DNA of 64,000 bases from the NCBI GenBank assembly GCA_018296165.2, contig JACKQL020000027.1, positions 310,001 to 374,000 of the forward strand, given 5' to 3'. Origin of the DNA: Termitomyces sp. T153. Taxonomy: Eukaryota; Basidiomycota; Agaricomycetes; Agaricales; Lyophyllaceae. The notes under the pieces were generated by a model. The model made no database searches. It was not told the DNA's origin and saw nothing but the letters and a program-made list of their open reading frames with translations. The position numbers were made by a program, and so were the translations under genes. The stretch's first letter is position 1, and the number at the start of each line of letters is the position of its first letter. Below are positions 46,265 through 57,708 of the stretch, in pieces.

Positions 46265-47985
46265 GCCTAGTGCACACTGCAAGAGAGTACAATGTACAGC
46301 CTGAAGGGATCACTGTTAGCAGAGCAGTAATGAGGGAATTACCAATATAGTATCATTTTGCAGCAGACCAGAAATTGAAGAGAATGAATGTAGGCAAAGT
46401 TGCTGAATGTCTAAGACTAAACCACACAATCAGAACAGTGGGGGAAGTGGAATCCCTCTCCTCCTGCCTAAAGTCAGAAAGGCACTGCAGGACAGATGAA
46501 TGTGAGTGCCATGAGTGCATGGAAATTGAAAATAAAACCAACTGCCTCCACCCCCACTCCTGTGTGGAGAGAGCAAGAGCCATGATGGGAACTATTTCTA
46601 GCAAGTGGAATCCAATGTCAGACCAGCCCTATGACCACTTGGAACATGCAGTAAATACACAAGAACTCACAGAAGGGGGTAGAGAGGGGCTTTTCAACCT
46701 TAGACAAAGTGTAGTGAGGCATGCAGAAGATATTTTCTAGATTTTTACAACAGGCCCTAGATATGAATGATCAAGTATATATGCCTGAGGGAACCTCTGC
46801 ACAAAGACCTATGCTAGAGGCCTTTGGAGCAGGAGAGAAGCATGGAGAATACATGCTCAGTGCAGGGGTAGTTTTCCAAGATAGGGAAGACCTACAACAG
46901 GAGGCAAAATGGCTAAGCCCAACAGAGTTAGGGTGTGATGGAGGTGCCCTTTTGGCAGTCCTACTAGCCTCAATGAAAGGTGGCATAGGGACAGGTTTGA
47001 CAGTAAATGTCAGGTCAAGTGAAGCACTAGGAGCTCTAGTTGAAAACTTAACTGAGAAGAAAGATGCAGGTTTCTTTGGACACAGAAATGCAGGACTGCT
47101 TAGAGCAACCCTTGGATGCCTGAGGATGCACACAGAGAAGATAACATTAGGGATATGACAGACTCACCTGAGTCAGAAATGGAAAGCAAAGCAAGAGAAA
47201 TGGCAAGAAAGGCTGTAGACAACCAGAGACTGCTCACACTTCCCCCAATCCCAACTGAGCTCCATTTCACAGGGGCAAAGCTGTCAAAGATCACCCAGGC
47301 CAAGGCCCATAAATGGCTGAGGGACATGTCATCCCCCATAGAGCAACCAAGGACTACAAGAATGCTCAAAGAGATAAGAGACTCTGTTGGAGAGACATGT
47401 GGCAAGAGACCAAGTATACAACAAGTGTGGAAGAGCATAAAAAGTAGGGACTTCCTAAGACAGATAAGAATCTTCCTGTGGAAAAGTGCTCATGATGCCT
47501 ATAAGGTGGGCTCATACTGGGACCACCCAAACATGAAGGCAGACCTAAAATTGAGAAGCATATGTAAACATGACAATGAGGTGGACTCAATGAACCACAT
47601 AATCTCAGAGTGCCAGAGCCCTGGTCAAGAACTGATATAGGACTCAACAAGGAACTTATGGCTGCTACAGACTGGAGATGTCCTCCAAAAACAAAACATG
47701 AGCTCTGTAGTAGGCAGCCTGTTGATGACTAAGAAAGATAGGGAAGGGAGAGTTTCAAAAGGCCTCACATGCTTATTCCAAATCTTGGTTATAGAATCCA
47801 CATACCTAATCTGGACCTTATGCTGTAAAAGAGTCATTTGGAATCAAGACAACCCCATCACCAATGATGAGATCAAGAACAGATGGGAAAAATTAATAGA
47901 GAATAGAATAAATATAAATGTTAAGATGACAGAAAAATGGTTAGGTAGCAAGGCTGTCCCAATGACCCTAGTCAAGGACACCTAG
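46265..47985 (+). pseudogene. LINE RNase H-like segment and C-terminal Cys/His motif
   Basis: 46721-47158 (GEYMLSAGVVFQDREDLQQ, then ELGCDGGALLAVLLAS) has the spacing of an RNase H fold, but the first catalytic Asp region is not clear. 47116-47640 ends with IFLWKSAHDAYKVGSYWDHP and CKHDNEVDSMNHIISECQS, which is the zinc-binding C-terminus seen in agaricomycete LINEs. A further frame reaches 47985 (MSSVVGSLLMTKKDREGR). 47986-48260 is the 3' UTR before poly(A). Confidence 0.6.
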
Positions 47986-48270
47986 CACAGCACCCCTTTT
48001 GAGATAGTTTTATCAGACTCTGATAATGGGGGGCCCAAAAGAAAGATGAATGGTGGGTATCTGGCACTGCAATAGGGCAGGGGTGGGTTGACACACCTGG
48101 AAGGCCACAAGTCCCACACTTAGAGCATAAGAACTTTTCCTCATGATGAACTCAAAAGGCAACAAAATGAAATTAACCTGGTTGAAATTCCAGGTAAAAG
48201 CCAGTGGGTGGGATGGATATGCCCAGGGCATATCTATTATCACTGTATAAACACTCCACCAAAAAAAAAA

Positions 48271-48298
48271 AACCTCACTTTGTTTGGTTAGGTCCTTG
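48271..48298 (+). repeat. LINE target-site duplication, right copy
   Basis: Identical to 41546-41573 and placed directly after the A run. The split gene continues to its right on the minus strand. Confidence 0.93.
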
Positions 48299-49154
48299 TA
48301 TTTCAAACTCTGAGCAACAGCAGACTGATTGAGTTTATTGCCTCTTCTTTGTATAGGAGCAGGTGGAGGTGGCACCATCTTAAGGATAGGATTCTGTAAA
48401 GGAGCATCCCACCCTTCAGGCAAAACAGTTTCAGGAATCACTATAGAAAATGGATCATTAGCAGCTGCTGGCTGCTTAATAGGTCTTTCTGAAGAGCCAG
48501 AAGTGGTGGCTATAGATTAGTGATTAAACCTCAAACCCCCAGTTCCCATACCCTCAGTTCCCATACCCCCAGGCCTCAATTGAAGTGGTGGGACAATCAC
48601 AGTATTGATCTGTTCCAAAGATCTGTTGTTTCTATTTGCATGACAATCATCAGGATCTGTCATTTGTAACTTTCAAGTCTCCTTTGAATCCTAGCTTGTT
48701 GCCTTTGGCTTTTAGGAGTAGTAGGTGCTTGCCTGAATCATCAATTGTTAAGCAATTTAACAGTCAAAAACCATTAAAATTAACTTGCATGATGAGATAT
48801 ACAATATATCAATAGCTGAGTGTGGTTAAGGATTTACTAATAAGCTTGCTAGTCAACATCAATCAATCAATAGATGTGACCAAACATACTTTGTTGTGTG
48901 GCCTCCTTTCCACAATCTTGGAAATGTCCATTAATTGGTTATGTTGTGTCAAAAAACACTCAAGGCATGAAAAACAGTGTCCACTAAATTGCATTTGGCC
49001 TTTTTGACACCTGCAGGCTATCTGGCATGTTTCAAACATAGTCAAAAGATTGTATATATGTATTCAAGCTGTCTACTGTAATTTTTTCTAAGAAAAAACC
49101 TGTTCTAAGTGTGAAAAACAGCCAAGTTACTCAAAAGAAAGTTCTTGGTCAGCC
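48299..49154 (-). pseudogene. Gene remnant cut by the LINE (5' half) and AT-rich spacer
   Basis: Minus-strand frame from about 48660 to 48299: MTDPDDCHANRNNRSLEQIN, then VIPETVLPEGWDAPLQNPIL and MVPPPPAPIQRRGNKLNQSA, running up to the LINE insertion point. One stop near 48520. Family not recognised. 48720-49150 is AT-rich with no supported gene. Confidence 0.4.
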
Positions 49155-50045
49155 TTACTCAGCAAAAAAAGTTGTTGCATAGGCACAGCCACTTTTCCAG
49201 GAGTCATCCCATATATTATAGATCCATCCATCATTTTTCCAGAGGTAAATCTGCATATCTGAAATTGGCACAAGCCCAGTCAATAATGACTGGACAGTTA
49301 TTTGTTGAACAAAGTCAATATGGATGTTGTTGTGAGAAACACTGTAGCAGCAAAGATTGCACCCAGGTTGTAGAACACATTGGGAGATAATTTTGGCCTC
49401 TTTAGCAGAAAGATCAATGCCAGGTTGAAATGAGCTCATAGTCTGACCTTTCTTGGATTCAAGAAGAAGACTATTAATGTGAGTCAAAGATGGATGAGAA
49501 GCTGATCCCTTCATGGCTGAGTTGCACAGTGGCAAAGCAGTGGGGGACCAGTCCCAAGTCTTGAGCCTCACCAAGGTATTTGTATGCTTCATACTCTTTA
49601 AAATGGCTACTATTGAAGAATTCCCAATACCTCAGCATATGGACCCAATCAGGGATTTCCTTGTCTTATGCCAGTGGGGAATAACTCTTGTACCAAACAT
49701 CTCAACATGTGATTGGGTATTAGCCTAGTAGTCCTGCTCTCTGTTGAGGTTCCACATCAAAGTGAGACAAAGATTCTCTAATTTGAGAACAAAAAGGGGA
49801 GTTGAAAAACAGATTGCTCAGCTTTGACCAAGAGAACAACTGCATTTGCAAATGGAGTGAAGGCTTTTTCAATTTGAACTCCTATAGATCCATTGTGTGC
49901 AGGAAGTCCAAGCATAAGACAAGTACCTGGTCTATAGACTTGGTGTGGAGATCTTAAGAAAATAGTAGTGAGTGCAAACAAATTGTAAAACATGAGATTT
50001 TGGATGACTGACTGGAATGTCACCACAAAATAAGGATTATTGATG
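49155..50045 (-). pseudogene. Kinase-like protein gene, copy 2, decayed and cut by element F
   Basis: Minus-strand segments match copy 1 in order: RPGTCLMLGLPAHNGSIGVQ and IEKAFTPFANAVVLLVK (49930-49830), a middle region with stops, then HPSLTHINSLLLESKKGQTM and SSFQPGIDLSAKEAKIISQC, then LCCYSVSHNNIHI where copy 1 reads CCYGVQHCDVHVGN. The catalytic Asp-containing loop is therefore lost. The upstream side stops at the insertion site of element F. Confidence 0.5.
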
Positions 50046-50065
50046 GGATTGAGTAGGGCTGTCAC

Positions 50066-51256
50066 TGTCACGACCCATCCCCTGAGCCCCCGCACATCGC
50101 CCATCAACCCCCCGAACCCCCAAAAACCCCCGACGCTCTGCCGAACTTCCACCCATGCCCCATGCCTATTTCGGCTAACTCCGACGCCTCCCCGGCTAAC
50201 TCTGACGGCCCCCTGGCCAACTTTGGTGCCTTCCCCGCAGCCTCTGACACTTACCCTGGATCTCCCAAACCCAAGAACCACCCCTGCTGTTCCCAATCTT
50301 CGCCACCCATCATCAACTCAACACCCTGGTTCCTCCGACCTATTCTGGAGCATCACAACAACCTCGGGGCGACCCGTGTTCCCCAATGATCCCATCAACG
50401 TATCAGCACGGCCCGATCCTCGATTGCAACTGACACCCACCCACTCCGTCGAGCTCCGCCAAGCCCCGCCGCTGCAGCCAACGTACCCCAAAGTTCTCCG
50501 GTAGTCAGTATATAAGCCGTCGAGTAGCTCTTCGTACTCTAGTCTTGATATTGCTTAACGTTACCTATGGTCTGATTGTTTCCTTTTCGTGTTTTGTGTT
50601 TTGTTCTCCTTACTCTCAGTCTCCCGGTCTTATCTCAGTCTCCCGGTCTTATCTCAGTCTCCCGGTCTTATCTCAGTCTCCCGGTCTTATCTCAGTCTCC
50701 CGGTCCTGTCCTGTCTCCATTTTGCTATTATTCTTGTTATCGTCTCATATCTCCACTCGAATCTACTCTTGTCCCATATCAACCTCATCCCATTTTGCCT
50801 GATGCTGTCTCGGTGACTCCGTCCGACCATTGTGCCCAAGTCTTCGTCAACCTTAACGACCTCACGAACTCCGCGATTATGATTACAAACCCCGACACTC
50901 TTTTACCAGGTCCGAACCTCACTCTTTGCTCGGTCCCAGACTCCATCAACTCCAAATGATCTCCCATCAAATCCCGGCTCCATTCCCATTGATCACACAG
51001 CTGCCTACTCCTTTGCTTCCGCGAATCTCCCATACGGTCTTCTGCCTGAACCCCGCCAAGACCATCTCGTTTCCTCGCAATCCGACTTCTCCAGACCTCC
51101 CTGGATCTGTCCGGATCACATCCCACCAACTATCCGCACAAGCCATCAGTGCTTGGAATGTCTTCGAGTGTTTGGTTACCAGTGCAAGGGGATCACGCCC
51201 ACCTAGTAAGGACTCGCCCAGTGCAGCTGAGCCCCTGAGGTCAGCGGAACCTGACA
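50066..51256 (+). repeat. 5' LTR of element F
   Basis: TGTCACGACC to CCTGACA, 1191 bp, with TATATAAG at 50519-50526. It is the longest LTR here because it holds five copies of the 19-bp minisatellite. Confidence 0.93.
50617..50711 (+). repeat. 19-bp minisatellite in the LTR
   Basis: Unit CAGTCTCCCGGTCTTATCT, five copies here (the last diverged). Other LTRs of the family hold one (5809-6955), two (61554-62676), three (both LTRs of E), or four (both LTRs of A; 1-770). It lies downstream of the TATA box in R/U5. Confidence 0.9.
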
Positions 51257-51413
51257 TAATATCAAGACTCTACCTTACCCCGTCTGTGATGCCCGCATTA
51301 TCTCCGCACACACGATCAAATAACTCTGATGTCTATGGTCTACCCATGCCTGGAAACCCTTATGATTCATACGGCCCTGCCCAATTTGCCGAGGCACATT
51401 GAGTCGCGGATCC

Positions 51414-52566
51414 TGTCAGGTTCTGCTGACCTCAGGGGCTCAGCTGCACTGGGCGAGTCCTTACTAGGCAGGCGTGATCCCCTTGCACTGGTAACTGAAC
51501 ACTCGAAGACGTTCCGGGCCCTGGTGGCTTGTGCAGATAGTTGGGGGGATGTGATCCAGACAGATCTGGGGAGGTCCGGAGAAGTCAGATTGTGAGGAAA
51601 CGAGACGGTCTTGGCGGGGTTCAGGCAGAAGGCCGTACAGGAGATTCGCGGAAGCAAAGGAGTAGGCGGCTGTGTGATCAATGGGAATGGAGCCGGGATT
51701 TGATGGGAGATCATTTGGAGTTGATGGAGTCTGGGACCAAGCAAAGAGTGAGGTTCGGACCTGGTAAAGGAGTGTTGGGGTTCGTAATCGTAATCGTAAT
51801 CGCGGAGTTCGTGAGGTCGTTAAGGTTGATGAAGGCTTGGGCACAATGGTCGGACGGAGTCACCAAGACAGCGTCAGGCGAAATGGGATGGGGTTGATAT
51901 GGGACAAGAGTAGATTCGAATAGAGATACAAAGTGATAACAAGAACGATAACGAAATGGAGACGAGACAAGACCGGGAGACTGAGATAAGACCGGGAGAC
52001 TGAGATGAGACCGGGAGACTGAGATAAGAAAACAAGACACGAGACACGAAACAATCAGACCATAAGTAACGTTAAGCAATATCAAGACTAGAGTATGAAG
52101 AGCTACTCAATGACTTATATACTGACTACCGGAGGACTTCGGGGTACGTTGGCTGTGGCGGCGGGGCTTGGTGGAGCTCAATGGAGGGGGCGGGTGTCAG
52201 TTGTGATCGAGGATCGTGCCACGCTGATACGTTGATGGGATCATTGGAGAACGCGGGTTGCCCCAAGGTTGTCGTGATACTCCGAAATAGGTCGGAGGAA
52301 CCAGGGTGTTGAGTCGATGATGGGTGGCAAAGATCGGGAACAGCGGGGGTGGTTCTCGGGGTTTGGGAGGCCCAGGGTAAGTGTCAGTGGCTGCGGGGCA
52401 GGCACCGAAGTTGGCCAGGGGGCCGTCAGAGTTAGCCGGGGAGGCGTTGGAGTTAGCCGAAGTAGGCATGGGGCATGGGCAGAAGTTCGGCAGAGTGTTG
52501 GGGGTTTTTTGGGGGTTCAGGGGGTTGATGGACGATGTGCGGAGTTTCAGGGGACGGGTTGTGACA
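51414..52566 (-). repeat. 3' LTR of element E
   Basis: Minus orientation; plus-strand ends TGTCAGG and GTGACA. The adjacent complement of the polypurine tract (TCACCCCCCTTTC, 52567-52579) identifies it as the 3' LTR. Three minisatellite copies. Confidence 0.92.
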
Positions 52567-52776
52567 TCACCCCCCTTTCAGCGTCAAGACCCTTTGAGAC
52601 GCGGGGCAGGACAGGGATCAGCGGGGCGTGGGAGTTGAAGCCGAGCAATATTGATCAATCCGCAGCGAGTGATAGCGGCATGGGAGACAAAGTCGAAGTG
52701 CGGCCGCCATTTTGTCAGGGTTCTCCTCAATCAATTAAAAGCTTTGGGCGTGCCCCAGGGTTTCCCAAATTTTGTC

Positions 52777-53907
52777 ATGTCTTCCCCCAGCATTCCAGTA
52801 GTCTCTCCCGCCGATTTGGACAAGGTGGTGGTGTACGACAGTGGGGGTGAGGAGTTCAAGCATTGGCGCTGGGGTAGCGTCAGGGACCAGAGTCGTAAGT
52901 GTTGTCGACTTTTCTTTTCGGGATGGTTGACGGGGTTCCTGTAGAATCGTCCGTGGTAGTAGTAGTGGATTTTCCGGGGGTCCCGAAACAGACCAAGTTT
53001 CATCCCGCGTTGCCAAAGGGGAAGGGGGCGTCCTCGGCGATGGTTTGGGGGAAGCGTCGAGCCTCCCTGCCCTCGGGGGCAGGACCCAGCAAGAGGCCGC
53101 GTGGGTGCGAGTTGTCGGTGGGGCCTCCGGAGTCCTCCCTTCTTTCTCCTGTCCTGGGCGCCCCCTTGGAACGGTTGTCAAGTCCCCCCACGCCAATTCC
53201 TTCAATCATGGAGGTCTTCCTTTGCAAGCAGGTGGAGGCCTTGATGACGTCGTTGGCAGTATGGGAGGGTGAGCTCCGACAGGCGAGGGAGGATCATGAC
53301 GCGGCACAGACGGAGAAGGAAGCGATGGAGCGGGAGAGGAACACTTCGGTGCACATGGCGACGGAGTGAGCGTTAGAGGTGCGGGGTTTGCGGGAGCGTC
53401 TGGCGCAGATGGAGGGGCAGCCCATGGGGGAAGCAGAGGGGCGGGGACGAGTTCCGGAGGGGGATGCGTTGTGGGTGGAGCTGGAGGCGGCGAGGCGGAG
53501 GGAGGATTGGTTGGCCAACGAGGCCACCTCGGGTCGCACGGGGATCCTTTGTGAGTTGTCTCCTGTTCCTCCGTTTGTTATTGACGGTTCATTTTCTGGG
53601 TTTAGGCTGGGTGCGGGAGCATCGGGTCCTCTTGGACGGTGCCTCCGCGGCATTTGCGTCGATTCAGGACGGGTTGACACAGGGGTCCACAGCCCAGCCT
53701 CTGGAGTTGCAGCAGGGGATGGCGCGCTTGGAGAGGTTGTTGGCGGGGCATTGGCGGTGCAATGCGGTGGCCCCGGGGTCGTGGTGGGAGGTGGCAGCCG
53801 ATGCGGGGGAGGCATTGCCAGGGTTGGCGGAGATCTTAGCGGTGGTGCGGGCCCAGATGGAGGTTGACCTGGGGGTTGGGTTGCCGGGGGGTCCGGGGAG
53901 GGAGTGA
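52777..53907 (+). pseudogene. Antisense spliced gene of element E (coiled coil), full length but one stop
   Basis: Exons 52777-52894, 52945-53550 and 53606-53907 sum to 342 codons (341 residues), with the same two intron positions and phases as in A. The protein starts MSSPSIPVVSPADLDKVVVY, with a coiled coil from EVFLCKQVEALMTSLA to REDWLANEATSGR and the final exon WVREHRVLLDGASAAFASIQ, ELQQGMARLERLLAGH, SWWEVAADAGEALPGLAE, ending GPGRE. The only disruption is TGA at 53367-53369, where A has CGA (Arg). It is on the strand opposite the element's own gag-pol. Confidence 0.65.
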
Positions 53908-56550
53908 GATGGGTGTGGGCCTCGTTTCTTGTTGCTCTCGGACTTGCTGCCTCCCCCACCTATTGTATATATAATTTTTTGTATGTGAACATGTCCTTTT
54001 CTTGGTCCCTGGGCATGTGAAGTGAGATTTTAGTTTTGTATGAGGGCGAAGTAAGCGAAACACGCAGGGGTGTGAGAGGGAGTTGAATCCCTAGTGCACC
54101 CAGAGGCGGGGTTTATGCCCGCTAGTGCCGCCTGTGCTGGCTAGTCCCGGGGTTTGTCGGGATGGGGTGGGGCATCGCAGGGAGGGCTCCCGGGGTCCGG
54201 CGGGGGTGGCGGGATTTCTCCAGTGGAGTCCCGCGGCATTTCGGGCGGTGTTATTTGAGTTCAATTCTCGGAAATTCCGCCTGGGGGTGTAGGGGTTCTC
54301 GTTTGTCTGCAGCGGGGACGTGCGCCATATTGGTATCAGAGGGTGGACCTTCAAATTTCTCACGGTGCCCAGCAGGTTTGGGGCTTTGGTTGTCCTGGCA
54401 GTGCGGTTGGCGGGGGGGCAATGGAGGTCTTCCCATGGTCTGGCCCTTATGCTGGCACTGGTGGTGAGGGCGGTGGGGCCTTCTTCATTGGCGGGGTTCA
54501 GTGAGGTGAGGTTTGTCCTTGCGGCATAGTTGGTCCAGGTTGGGGTTGTGTTCCGGAGTGTTGTGTCTGGGGGTGGGCATGTTTTGAGTGGTGCTTTGGT
54601 GTGCTCCGGAGTGCCGATGACTGAGGGGGTAGGAGGCGGGGTGATCAGTCCCAACCAGTTCCTTCGGGCCCAGGGCTGAAATTTGGGGTTCTGGATCATC
54701 TACGTGATATTGCTCTCCTGACCAAAGGTAAGCCCGAGACGGACAAAGGGGGTCTTACATATTTCTGATACTTCCTTGAGTTCGGAGGTCCGGGGGTCAG
54801 TGGTTCCTTCATCGGGGAAGAAGTGGGTGGTCCCGGAGTCGACACAAGGGTCACTCGGTGGGGGTTTGTTGGTTGTTCACAGTTGTTGGGGCGGCGGGGA
54901 GGTCGGCTGCGGGGAGGCACTGGAGTGGGGTTTCCCGGGAGATGCGGCAGGGTCAAGGCTACTCTTCATTTGTGTTCCGGAGCGGCCCGGAGATTTGTTG
55001 CAAATGTGGGGGTGGCAGTGGGGAGAGGCACTGCTTGCTTTTCTGGAGGCTCCGATGATGTGGTCCCTGTTTGGCGGACATATTCCGGTGTAGGGACAGG
55101 ATTCGGAGCGGGTGGCGATTTCTGTCGCGGAGTTGGGGCTACCAAGGCATCATTGTCGAGCTGGCGCCGTGAGTTCTCTTGATCAAATGTCGTGGTTGGA
55201 GTGGAGGCCCTGGAGTCATGTCGCCAGGGTCCGGAGCTGTGTTGAAGGGTTCGGAGGGGTCTGGGTCGGACAGTTTTAGGCTGGCGCGGGGTTGTTTGGG
55301 TTGTCAAGCCAGGTGGGGGAGGTTCCTTGAGGATATCAGAGCGTGTGCCCTTTGGGTCATCAGGTCGCTTAAATGGCCGATTGTCATTTTCTGGATGATG
55401 GTGGGGCTTCTCCCTCCCTTATATGAACATGTCAGCGAATTTAGAGTACTTAGGGAACTACTTCGTATAGGGTCCTTTTTCCTATAGTTAGTTCGGGGTG
55501 GCTCCTATGCTGGGGATTCCTTCGTGGGAGGTGGCGTAGTCTGGTGGTGGAGTTTAGGCTTGGGGGTGGCATGCAGGGGGGGGGGTTTTGGCGTCCAGGG
55601 TCCTCATTGTCGGGGGCTCCAGATTGTGTGGGGGAGGGTGGTGAAATAGTGGCATGGTCCGGAGTTGTCCCTTGTTGGGAGTGGGGTGCCATGGTTCTCC
55701 TTATTAACATCTAGAGGCTCGGGGATGTTTTGGTCTTGTTCCGGGGTTGTCGGGGTCGGGTTGGAGGTGTTGGGGCCCCTTCATTTGTTGGGCAGAGGTG
55801 ACGGCCAAATCGATCGAGGTCTGGAAGCAGGTCCTGGGGTTGGAGCGTAGCCTAGGTCTGAGGTTCTTGTTCTGTGGTTGGGGTTGTTGGGTCAAGCTTA
55901 ATTTCGGGGGTTTCGGGGCTAGTTGTCAGAGGGTTTAGTTCCTCAGAAAGGGGGGGGGGGGTCGGGGTGAGGGTCGGGGGTCGATAGTAGGGTTTGGTGA
56001 TGTTGTCAGCGTTTAATCGCATCCATCGGTCTGCGGAGTTGCTAGTGGGTCAGCAGATCCACAGGCGGGCTTTGAAGAAGCACGTTCTCAGTGGTCTCAT
56101 CGGGTTGGCAATCCTCATGCAAGGGGTGACTGCTTCGTGGCGGGTTGGTGTTATTGTTTGTCGGAGGGTTGGCACGGTGCTGGAGACATTGTTGCTCGTT
56201 TGGTCAGATGGTTGGCAGGTTTTTAGGATGTTGTTCTTTGGGTGATGTCGGGGTCAACTTTGTGCGAGAGAACGGGGTGGGAGATGATTTGACGGTTTGC
56301 ACGAGGGGTTGGAGGTTGGGTGGGAGTCAGGGAGGGTGTTCGTGGGGGAGCCATTGTATGGAAGTAACTGGAGCGGAGGGGACGTTTGGTGTTGGATCCG
56401 TGACTCAATGTCCCTCGGCAAGTTGGGCAGGGCCGTATGAATCATAAGGGTTTCCAGGCACGGGTAGACCATAGACATCAGAGTTATTTGATCGTGTGTG
56501 CGGAGATAATGCGGGCATCACGGACGGGGTAAGGTAGAGTCTTGATATTA
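53908..56550 (-). pseudogene. Interior of element E: decayed gag-pol remnants
   Basis: On the minus strand the same scraps as in A are present, including the EVVP block near 55455 (KRTLYEVVP) and a segment equivalent to the integrase zinc region near 54720. No long intact sense frame. Position 56550 adjoins the 5' LTR, with the conserved TAATATCAAGACTC just inside it. Confidence 0.65.
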
Positions 56551-57703
56551 TGTCAGGTTCCGCTGACCTCAGGGGCTCAGCTGCACTGGGCGAGTCCTTA
56601 CTAGGCGGGCGTGATCCCCTTGCACTGGTAACCGAACACTCGAAGACGTTCCGGGCCCTGGTGGCTTGTGCAGATAGTTGGGGGGATGTGATCCAGACAG
56701 ATCCAGGGAGGTCCGGAGAAGTCGGATTGTGAGGAAACGAGACGGTCTTGGCGGGGTTCAGGCAGAAGGCCGTATGGGAGATTCGCGGAAGCAAAGGATT
56801 AGGCTGCTGTGTGATCAATGGGAGCGGAGCCGGGTTTTGATGGGAGATTATTTGGAGCTGATGGAGTCTGGGACCGAGCGAAGAGCGAGGTTCGGACCTG
56901 GTAAAGGAGTGTTGGGGTTCGTAATCGTAATCGTAATCGCGGAGTTTGTGAGGTCGTTAAGGTTGATGAAGGCTTGGGCACAATGGTTGGACGGAGTCAC
57001 CAAGACAGCGTCAGGCGAAATGGGATGGGGTTGATATGGGACAAGAGTAGATTCGAATAGAGATACAAAGCGATAACAAGAACGATAACGAAATGGAGAC
57101 GAGACAAGACCGGGAGACTGAGATAAGACCGGGAGACTGAGATGAGACCGGGAGACTGAGATAAGAAAACGAGACACGAGACACGAAACAATCAGACCAT
57201 AAGTAACGTTAAGCAATATCAAGACTAGAGTACAAAGAGCTACTCGATGACTTATATACTGACTACCGGAGGACTTCGGGGTACGTCGGCTGTGGCAGCG
57301 GGGCTTGGCAGAGCTCGACGGAGGGGGCGGGTGTTGGTTGTGATCAAGGATCGTGCCACGCTGATACGTTGATGGGATCATTGGAGAACGCGGGTTGCCC
57401 CAAGGTTGTCGTGATACTCCGGAATAGGTCGGAGGAACCAGGGTGTTGAGTCGATGATGGGTGGCGAAGATCAGGAACAGCGGGGGTGGTTCTCGGGGTT
57501 CGGGAGGCCCAGGGTAAGTGTCAGTGGCTGCGGGGCAGGCACCGAAGTTGGCCAGGGGGCCGTCAGAGTTAGCCGGGGAGGCATCGGAGTTAGCCGAAGT
57601 AGGTGTGGGGCATGGGCGGAAGTTCGGTGGAGCGTTGGGGGTTTTTTGGGGGTTCGGGGGGTTGATGGACAATGTGCGGGGTTTCAGGGGACGGGTCGTG
57701 ACA
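56551..57703 (-). repeat. 5' LTR of element E
   Basis: 1153 bp, minus orientation, ending GTGACA at 57703, next to GATCC. Three minisatellite copies, the same as its partner. Confidence 0.92.
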
Positions 57704-57708
57704 GATCC

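Larger units (their letters stand above)
41574..48270 (+). mobile_element. LINE (non-LTR retrotransposon) with a deleted RT core
   Basis: About 6.7 kb, ending in a 10-12 nt poly(A) tail (48261-48272) and flanked by a target duplication of about 28 bp, both typical of target-primed reverse transcription. ORF1 ends in a CCHC knuckle. ORF2 holds an EEP-type endonuclease, the beginning and end of an RT, an RNase H-like segment and a C-terminal Cys/His motif, an order typical of Tad1-like fungal LINEs. The central RT palm with the YADD motif is missing near 45.5 kb. Confidence 0.85.
51414..57703 (-). mobile_element. LTR element 'E', inverted and nested in F
   Basis: Two 1153-bp LTRs (51414-52566, 56551-57703) in minus orientation enclose a 3984-bp interior. 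The perfect duplication GATCC (51409-51413, 57704-57708) flanks it. Removing E rejoins sequence that matches A across the junction (GTCGCGGATCC then AACACCAAACGTCCCC). The polypurine tract is at the 52567 end. E is therefore younger than F. Confidence 0.92.

Noticed and set aside
50617..50711. Evenly spaced short repeats suggesting a CRISPR-like array
   Set aside because: The units are directly adjacent with no spacers and lie in a eukaryotic LTR: a minisatellite.
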